Positions 56,361 to 64,000 of a stretch of 64,000 nt of DNA are shown in pieces (the first letter of the stretch is position 1; every line of letters begins with the position of its first letter). Under the pieces are notes generated by a model that had not been told where the DNA came from, did not search any database, and was given only the letters and a program-made list of their open reading frames with translations. This DNA is from Acheta domesticus (Eukaryota; Arthropoda; Insecta; Orthoptera; Gryllidae), in assembly GCA_031308135.1 (NCBI GenBank), contig JAHLJT010000631.1, positions 220,885,584 through 220,949,583 on the forward strand. The letters run 5' to 3'. Both the position numbers and the translations under genes were made by a program.

Positions 56361-56700
56361 GTCCAAATTCCTGTTTTAGCGACTTTGACTCGTCGATGGG
56401 GTTGCGTGCTGCGATAAAGCGAAGCACTTGCACGCCGATTGCATAGTATGTTTCTTACATAGCAACGAAACAAAGGGTAACCTGGTCGGTGCGTATCGCT
56501 CTGCATCTCGTACTTTGGCCAGGAATTTTCCTGGTAATGTAATGGGGAGGCCAGTGCCACTAATTGCACTATCGTCTACTCCAAATGAAAGCACAATAGA
56601 CCGCCCGGGCGGCCTATTTTGCGTGCTCTCGCCCGGAGCTCATCTGCGTGAAACCGGTGCGGTATAACCCAGTGATTGTCATGTAGCCCGATGTGAGGGG
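56361..56700. other. GC-richer stretch, no gene recognised
   Basis: Open in frames on both strands (79 codons plus; 72 and 87 minus), with no domain. It contains the palindrome CCGCCCGGGCGG (56602-56613). Could be an exon, but I find no convincing splice pair. Confidence 0.35.
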
Positions 56701-56837
56701 AAGTGCTATTTTACTTTCTCGTTTACATACGTATATACGGAGTGATATACGTAGCATAGGGAAAGTTATGTAATCCTGCGCGAAAAAACTGTGAACATTC
56801 GGCAGAAAAAAATTCATTGCCGCGCCGTGATAACGAA
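56701..56837 (+). repeat. Family R terminus, host of a nested insertion
   Basis: TATACGGAGTGATATACGTA then GGGAAAGTTATGTAATCCTG and TTCATTGCCGCGCCGTGATAACGAA is the first ~135 bp of family R; it stops abruptly at the CTAGTGGTGCTAC terminus of an inverted copy. Confidence 0.75.
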
Positions 56838-58190
56838 CTAGTGGTGCTACAGAATGTTACTGACTTTCCCGTATTTGTTTTCTGTCTTTTGGTCTCGGCT
56901 AGCAATTCGGACTTGACAGATATTGTTTACGGATACCAGCTAACCCGCCCAAATTACGTTTTTTTTATTTTCTTAATGTTTCGGTTTCTTAATAGTAGAA
57001 CGGAAATCTTATTTTAAGAATATTAAAGAACAGTGAAACTTCGTCCTAAATGGCAATTTTCTTTGAACAATTTAGAGCCGTCTTTAAGAGAATGACGTTT
57101 CATCGCTACTGTAAATGCGAAATTTGAAGCTCTTTTACACAGGAATTTTTTCTGTTTTCGAAAAATTTTATTTGAAGTCATTTAGAGCACTTTAACCCAC
57201 AAATTAAATAGTGTTTACATATTGTAGAAAACGTGCATATTAACAGTGTGAGAAATCTTTCAAAAAATTAGTATAGTTTTTTAGGAAACAAAAATATATC
57301 AAATTGAACTTAACGTTATATTGAAGAGTGCAATTAGCTATCCGTTCCAGCAACTATCCATTCGAATAATTTGAAAAAAATGGAGCCGTTTTTTGAGAAA
57401 ACGGCGTTTGAGTGTTTCTGAAGATGCAAAAGTTTGAGCCAGTTTTCTCAGAAAACGATTGAGTTTTCTAGAAGCTTTACTTCACATTATTTAAATTACA
57501 TGTATTCGTAAATACGATAATGGGAACAATTCGCCGCTAGCATAAATATTAATGAAGTGAGAAAGTCAAAAAATTAAATTTTTGTAATTTTTGGAAAAAA
57601 CAAAGAATAGAGCAACATGACGTTTATGTGATCTCGTAGACATTACATTAGGCACTATCCCTATCAAACGTTTAAAGAAAAAATTTGGAACCGTTTTTGA
57701 GAAAGTCTTGTTCTTGTAATTTTGTTTAAATTGCACTTATTGCACGCAATATTGCGCGAAAACTACTAAAATTTTCAAGAAAATGTACGCGACTTCAATG
57801 AAAAAACTTACCATGAAGAACAAATTTTACTTGAATGAAAAATTTATATCTTCAATTTTGTAATTGGAGGAAGATGCCGAACAAAAATCCATACTTTTGC
57901 AATTTTCGAGTTAACTGGGAAAATCGACCTATGCTACCTTAATGAATTTACTCTATTCTTACAAAAAATTTAAAGAAAAAATATGGAGCCATTTTTGAGA
58001 AAATTTTGAAAATGTCCTGGGGGCTTCATGTAAAGTACCCCCAAATTTTGAAGAAAGTTTTTCAAAATCGCGGCACCTCGAGTAGAATCAGATCGACGAG
58101 GGAGTATTCATTTTGGAAGAAATCGTACGTATGGTTTAGGTGCTAGTGTTGTTTACAGACTGACGGACGGACGGATGTTGTTGTTGGTGT
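56838..58190 (-). repeat. Family R, inverted copy nested in another
   Basis: From CTAGTGGTGCTACAGAATGT, CTGACTTTCCCGTATTTG, through TAAAGAACAGTGAAACTTCG, GTGAGAAAGTC, GGGGGCTTCATGTAAAGTAC, to TGGTTTAGGTGCTAGTGTTG and a short (GGAC)n at 58160-58175. More diverged than the 53-kb copy. Confidence 0.75.
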
Positions 58191-59809
58191 TTTCTTCCGA
58201 TGTTGTTGAGTTTTATTCTTGTGTTTATTTGTATATTTCTTTTATGTTATTGCCATTCTACCATTTGAGGTTGTGTTTTCAATGAGGATTCAATTATATG
58301 TTGTTTGTGGTTACGACTTTGTTTTTTTCTCAAAATCTCAAAACGAGCCACATTCCCACTAAAATCTCCCACAACCGACCTACACGTTCAGTTACAAAAT
58401 ACTTGCCAAGCATCTTTGTCAAACGAATCGCCCATTGTATCAACGCTGCACTGGCAACAATACTGCGCTGAACTCTATAGACAGCTGCCACCGCCGCTGC
58501 CGGTGGGTCATGTTATTAACTTCTATTTTCGAGACAAAATATGCATGTAATTGTCTAATCTTGATGTAAATCACAATGGTATTTACAGCTATTTCTGTAT
58601 TTGAGCAAAGCAATTATAAATTTGGCTCAAATCTGATTTCAATTACCACCTCAAAAATAAAAAATTGCAAATTTAAATCTCGCATCTATTTTGCTGAAAC
58701 AAGTTTTTCTATGAAAGGCTGAAATATACTAAGTTGCAACGTAAATGCATTTTACTGAGTGTTACAATATGAGTTTTACGCGAGTGTTACAATATTGCGA
58801 GAATGTACGTGCTGTTGTACCACCATTAGTTTTTCCTCTTGCTCGATATTCGTGGCTTTCGAGGATGTTGATATAAGGTTTACATGACATTATAAGCTCA
58901 ATTATTCTCAGGTTAAATTGTGAACGTGAAAAACGTTACTTGGTACGTTACGTAGTTTGGGTGAGAGTATATTTTCAAATAGTTGTGGAAGAGAAGCGTT
59001 CAAGCGCGATAATACTCGCAATAGGCCAGTAGCATACGGTCGAATGTAGTCGATCATCATGGGCTATCTGGCCCTAATGTCACTGATCTAAAACAAGCGG
59101 CGTACAGCCATCAATTAATATTTTCATATGAAATCGCCCTTAACTAGAGCGTTAAGATAGAGCATAGAACTGCAGTTCATTTGCATCTCCCTCTATCACG
59201 TTGTACTCATTATTTTGAAGAGCATTTGTCATGGAGTAGATAAGACATGTTTGCAATTTTGCTCTGATTATGCGACGTTTACTACTTGGAAACTTCGATG
59301 CGTTTCTCTACTTCGGCCGTATTTTCTCGTAATCATTCAAAAACTAATCGCCTTTCATTGAAGGGCAATTTGTCAGCGTCTTTTGTACTCAAGGCACTGT
59401 TTGTATTGGAAGAACGACCATCAAATCGATATCCTCAGGAGATCTATTTTCTTCCTGTTATTCTTTCTTCTTGGTGAACAGATACATCAGCAAACGTATG
59501 TTCTTCATTTGCTGTTCCAGTGGTTCTGAAACGTACTAGTTAACCTTCCTTTGATACGAATAGTATTTCTGGGCTTACTCCCGGATCAGCATAATGAGCA
59601 ATGAAGATCATAACAATTTTTAAGGAGATTATTATCGCAGTGTCGTTTCGTAACAAAGTAAAACATTGTTTTCTCCCGGTGGAAAAGAATGTAAGAAATA
59701 ATTGGTGTGATGAAAGTGCCATATGACGGTAAAGTGTATTGTTAAATGTATGGAAGCACATTGAACTGAATGCGCTCATAACATCAACTCATATTGTGGG
59801 GCCCTCTTA
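58191..59809. other. No gene recognised
   Basis: AT-rich. ACGTGCTGTTGTACCACCATTAG near 58808 is another isolated family R terminus. The plus frames at 58305-58550 and 59286-59477 show no domain. Confidence 0.4.
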
Positions 59810-60530
59810 TAAAAAGTGGGGATGCATTATGTTCCTCTGGAGGTAGTAAATTACTTCTCCTAACCCGTTTTTTCAGATGTAAATCATGTTTTATGGTTCC
59901 TTGAAACATAAAATTGATTGATGGGAAATCGTCTGTCTCTCCGTCCATCTGTAGCCAACACTACCTTCTAAACTGTGAACACGATTTTCCCGAAAATTGA
60001 TATTCCTTCATTTAGCTGACCGAAACCGAGGATCTCCGGTTGGAAATGGATATTTAATTTTGGAGGATTAGTAAATGTTGATTTCACATAAAGCCAACAT
60101 GTTCACATTTCTTCAAAAATGGACCCATATTTTTTTATTTAACTATTTCCTCGGATATTCCTTGAAAGACACTTAAAAATGGTACAGGTCTCATTTTTTT
60201 ATCTCTCAAATTTTCGAAAATTGCAAAAGTCTAAAACAATTTCTGCGTCCGATCCCTAAAGAAATTAGGTATATATTTTCGAAAACATGAGTAGTTTTTC
60301 CATACTTTTCGCGAAATGGAGACAATTTTTTAACAAATAAGTTCCAAATATTTTCTTTAATTTTTGTTTCCTCGGATATAACAATGGACGCTAAAAATGG
60401 TCTAGGTCCAATTTTCGATAAGCTTTCTATATTTTTTAAAATAACATTAATAATATTTTCGAGAATAACATCAAATAACAAAAATTTAATATTGCAAAAG
60501 TGCAATATTGATGGTAGATAATTTAATTTC
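59810..60530 (+). repeat. Family R copy, diverged
   Basis: CATGTTTTATGGTTCCTTGAA, CTGTCTCTCCGTCCATCTGTAGCC, ACTACCTTCTAAACTGTGAAC and CCGAAAATTGATATTCCTTC match the family's order. After about 60300 only the AAATTTTC-rich distal parts remain. Confidence 0.55.
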
Positions 60531-60534
60531 CTCG

Positions 60535-60612
60535 CAGACGGACAGACAGACTGACGAACAGGCAGACAGACGGACAGTTGGACGGACAGACAGACAGACA
60601 GACAGTCGGACG
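60535..60612 (+). repeat. (GACA/GACG)n microsatellite
   Basis: About 75 bp of GACGGACA, GACAGACT and GACAGACA units. It is the reverse complement of the GTCC/GTCT block of family R and probably the remains of an inverted family R microsatellite site. Confidence 0.85.
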
Positions 60613-61435
60613 CCCCTACTGAGAAAATTTCTGTATCCAACAAAACTCAGTCAAATCAAACCCCTGTGAAATTGACAAAACACGGTGAAATCCCTTAATC
60701 AATTTTTGCATCATTATAATTCATTTTTCTTTACTGTGTAAAGAAACTAGAGTCTCACTTTTAGGCGAGTCCTATTTGGACAAGCTCTCTACTGTGAAGT
60801 TAACGAACAATACAAATCTTTCAATTAAATTCTTTTTAAAATCTTTTGTCGTAATTTCAAAATTCACTGTAGGCGGGAATGAATACTTAAAATGAAAATT
60901 ATGGGAATCCATTCTCCTCAATTAACTGGAGTCGTCGTTTGGAACTCCCAAAATTGGACAAAATTACCTGTATTGCTACAAGCGTAATGTGGTAGCGTAC
61001 ATAATTACTGTAGTAGGTAGTTGTAAAGAGCGTCCAGCGTGTGACTCGCTCTCGAAAAATCAGCGAAGCGCTGTGGTTCGCCTTTTGACTGCATCCTTTA
61101 ATATTGTTCGTGTGTTACGCAACTTTAATGGGCTAAAGCTCCGACGCGTCTTAGCGACGCATCGCCAACTTTCGCTCCTCGCGTCTTCCTCAACTCGAAA
61201 GTGAATAGCGTCATGCTCTGTAAATTTCCCTTCCTCTCGGGATTCGGATACAAACCAGATGATTCAACACCTACGACGCTATAAAGAAATTATTTAAAGG
61301 CTATCTCAATGAAAGGCGTCGTATTTCTCTTGGTGAATCTTCAGCATCTACATTCTGACATAAATATAATCTGAAATAAAGATATCAAAATATTGAAAAT
61401 AACCCATTATAGTCAACCATATCCAAACTGGATTT
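60613..61435. other. No gene recognised
   Basis: A GC-richer stretch (61040-61200) with a 71-codon plus frame has no domain or splice support. Confidence 0.35.
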
Positions 61436-62090
61436 TCACTTTCCCGTATACTTACGTATATACCGAATAATATACGTAATATATATAAAGTTATGTACGA
61501 AAAATTGATTTCGAGATTTCAACAGAAATACAAGTTTTAGGGTTCCCTGATACTGAAAAAAATGTTTGTTTTTTTCAAAACGTCGGTGTGTCCGTCCGTT
61601 TACCCGTCTCTCTCTGTCTGGTGTATGTAAACGACACTAACGCCTAAACTATGCCTAAGATTTTTCACAAACCGAATACACCCCTGTCGATCTGACCTGA
61701 GTCAAAGCTGTGCAATTTTGAAAAATATTCATTAATTTTTTTTACAGGAAGCCCTTGGGCCATTTTCATAATTTTCTCAGAAAGGGTTTCAATTTCTTTA
61801 AATTACTTGGAATAGTAGAATAAAATACACTTATAAAGGTGCCATAGGTCCGATTTTCACTGTTAACTCTGAATTTTCGAAAATTTTGAAAGTGTGATTT
61901 TTTTCGCCGTCTTCCTACAACTACAAAATTGAATATAAAAATTTTCCCTTCAAATGAAACCACAATTATTTCATTTTTGTCCACAATTAGTTTTTTCCTT
62001 CAGGTCATGTTCATTATTTTGAAAATTTTAGTCGTTTTCGTGGTATATTGCGTGCACTATGTGCAATTTTAAAAAATAATAAGAAAATAA
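61436..62090 (+). repeat. Family R copy
   Basis: TTTCCCGTATACTTACGTAT terminus, AAAGTTATGTACGAAAAATT, GGTTCCCTGATACTGAAAAA, GTGTCCGTCCGTTTACCCG (microsatellite site), AAACGACACTAACGCCTAAAC, and AGGAAGCCCTTGGGCCATTTTC. The distal half fades at about 62090. Confidence 0.75.
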
Positions 62091-62311
62091 TGAGACGCAT
62101 CATTGCGCCAATGGCGCGAACTTAAAATTTTAAACTGATAATGTTGGTTTTTATTTTTTTTAATATTTTCCACATTGTTTAAAAATCTGAAAAATATATG
62201 ATAGAATGTTATGAGCCATATTCTAGGAAAAACCTGAAATAGTACTGCCATGTTGTCACGTCGAAAATCTATTTCAAAATTTATTTATTTATTCTTTTTG
62301 AATTTGGCGCC

Positions 62312-62494
62312 TCGAAGCCAGGCCAGAGGAAAAGAGACCACCTGGAAGGCCAAAAGGGACATGGGATGCATATATACAGGATATATCCCAAAGGAGTGGA
62401 GCTACACTAAGAGAGGTAAAGCGCATGACACAAGAAGGAATACTCCAAATGGCTAACCCGACGCTGAGAGGCATCAGGGGAACATAAAGAAGAA
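62312..62494 (+). mobile_element. 5'-truncated LINE tail, 12-bp target duplication
   Basis: GAATTTGGCGCC is duplicated at 62300-62311 and 62495-62506. The insert encodes, in one frame, EKRPPGRPKGTWDAYIQDIS then GATLREVKRMTQ, the C-terminal end of LINE reverse-transcriptase polyproteins (RPxGRPxxxW...GxTxxExxxxxxDR), followed by a short 3' UTR and an (AAG)n-like tail. A clean case of target-primed insertion with severe 5' truncation. Confidence 0.85.
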
Positions 62495-62506
62495 GAATTT
62501 GGCGCC

Positions 62507-64000
62507 AAAATTGATTGGCAAAAATACCTTCAAATTTAACTATTTTCTCTCGTCTCTTTATTTTTTTTAGCCTGATACATGCAATAGTAGCTTAGAAAAA
62601 ATGAAACATGAAAAACGCGTTTCTCATTATATCTCTGCAACAGATTGCCTTAGGAGGCTGATTTGTTTGGGAATCTACGGCATTTTTCATTCTCTTTCAT
62701 ATGAGTATCGCAATTATCGATTTAGTTTTGGAGCACTTTTCACAACCTTATTAGGCTATATCTTTTCAATTATCATCTTTTAGCCCTACAGGAAACTGAG
62801 TACTGACATTTACTTATAAAATAAAGCTTAACATTATATTCTAGTTGCATAGGAAATAAGACCATACGTGTTACTCATCTTTTATTATTGGACACGTTTT
62901 TGCATGCACGAATGCATTAACAGTTTTATCGGTTGCACCCGCTTATCTTACGTTTATTATTCATAACACAGTATCACCGAGCATGTTGTAACTCTAGACT
63001 ATTTCTGACCTGTAAGTTTTGCTTGCTCCCCGTCAAATGTTTAAAATACTTTTCCACGCATTTTACCACATTGTATTATTTTTCATCGACATGTACGAAA
63101 CGTTGTATTTTATAAAATCTGGCTTAATTAAAGTCTGACTTAATTTAAAAAGGATTTTAAACATTTTGTAAAAATTCAAATAAATTATAATATATTGGAA
63201 ATTCTAAAAGTGTGAAATTTGAAGTCTCTTTACTCTTACGAAAATACATGTATTAACCGCAAACAGTTGTCGAGAACCAAGTATCCAAAAAAACAAGTAA
63301 AGTTCGTTGAATAAGAACAATGGATTAATCATATTAAATGAATAGTTTTGAATCTGTTACACTACTCAAGAATTTCGCACTTGTAAAAGAAAAAATATCA
63401 ACATTTTTGAATGTGATTGACGGTTCAGTAAAACTACAGCAATTTCCGTTTTTTTAATTTGCAGAACTTTTCAATCGGTTAGCACGGTGATTCATTCAAC
63501 ATCACCTGATCGTAATAAGAGATGAGAATCAAAGAACGACCAAAATTGCAATAAAAATTTAAAATGTTAGCGTACGTACAAATATTAGAAATTTAGGCCA
63601 CAAATATGTCACCCCTTGTAGCCCTTACTTTTTAAACTCATTACTTTGAAGCATTATAGATTAACACACATTAGTTTCTTTACCCTCCCCCCACTCCTCA
63701 ATTTCCTATTGGCATTTTTGCATAAGTAACAAAACTTTTTAAAACAGTATCGAACGTTACAATCATTCTATTATTATGAAGTATCTGAACTCATTCAAAA
63801 ATTGTGCAATTTACAACTCCAGGTCCGCTCAGGTGTTGTGAGTAAAAATTCTATTATTTTCAAGCGTTGTATATCACGGACATTCCGGTCAACTCCGATC
63901 AGCGTTGCTACAAAACGAGCCCAGAACTTGACTCTCAAAGTTTTGAAGAATTTCATTTACGTATCTAGAAGTGTTGTTTTTTGTAACATATACGTCTATA
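62507..64000. other. No gene recognised
   Basis: AT-rich sequence without a recognised repeat, RNA or protein motif; short frames at 62601-62783 and 62933-63115 are not supported. Confidence 0.4.

Noticed and set aside
58430..58510. Pacifastin-like cysteine cluster on minus (CCQC)
   Set aside because: The spacing does not continue to Cys5 and Cys6, and no splice sites flank it.

Overview
This window looks like non-coding, AT-rich, transposon-packed DNA from an arthropod with a large genome, most likely an insect (a polyneopteran is a guess). Support: coding sequence occurs only as short exons bounded by GT/AG splice sites; two tRNA-derived SINE families, hAT, Tc1 and mariner elements, MITEs, LINE tails and Penelope-like pieces are interleaved; and the recognisable host exons encode pacifastin-type protease-inhibitor domains, a family known from arthropods. 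There are no operons or other prokaryotic features.

Host genes, all on the minus strand. A first gene (gene 1) enters from the right edge: an internal pacifastin-domain exon (49874-49996) and a terminal exon (42214-42620) with a second six-cysteine domain, an Arg/Pro/Ser-rich tail, a stop codon and an AATAAA signal 49 nt downstream. A second gene (gene 2) probably starts at 22370 with a signal-peptide exon in a GC-rich patch and continues to a pacifastin exon at 4529-4652, leaving the window to the left. All splice junctions are phase 1, so domain exons can be added or skipped without breaking the frame. The 4.6-kb exon carries a 1-nt insertion in an A-run and is either a pseudo-exon or a sequencing error.

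Most striking region: 42621-45090. The intron directly upstream of the terminal exon of gene 1 holds ten nearly identical 211-bp tandem units. Each contains a copy of that exon's own 3' splice site plus its first ~40 coding bases, and a second, internally deleted copy that still keeps the splice site. The real acceptor is therefore preceded by about 20 look-alike acceptors. A SINE with a 14-bp target duplication interrupts the oldest, most diverged unit at the far end.

The rest by region: 0-4.5 kb SINE-A copies, family R and a perfect 18-bp hairpin; 4.5-22 kb introns/intergenic DNA with family R, two Penelope-like insertions and SINE-A; 22-29 kb the signal-peptide exon, a MITE pair, SINE-A copies, a decayed Tc1 element and a repeat with a recurring AAAGTGGTGTAAGTCA motif; 29-39 kb family R, a decayed mariner and a ~2.7-kb element bounded by inverted GAGCCATT ends; 39-50 kb gene 1; 50-64 kb a non-coding hAT element with a perfect 8-bp duplication, nested family R copies, a second mariner relic and a LINE tail. 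Family R (up to ~2 kb, at least a dozen pieces) is the most abundant sequence and carries an embedded GTCC/GTCT microsatellite.
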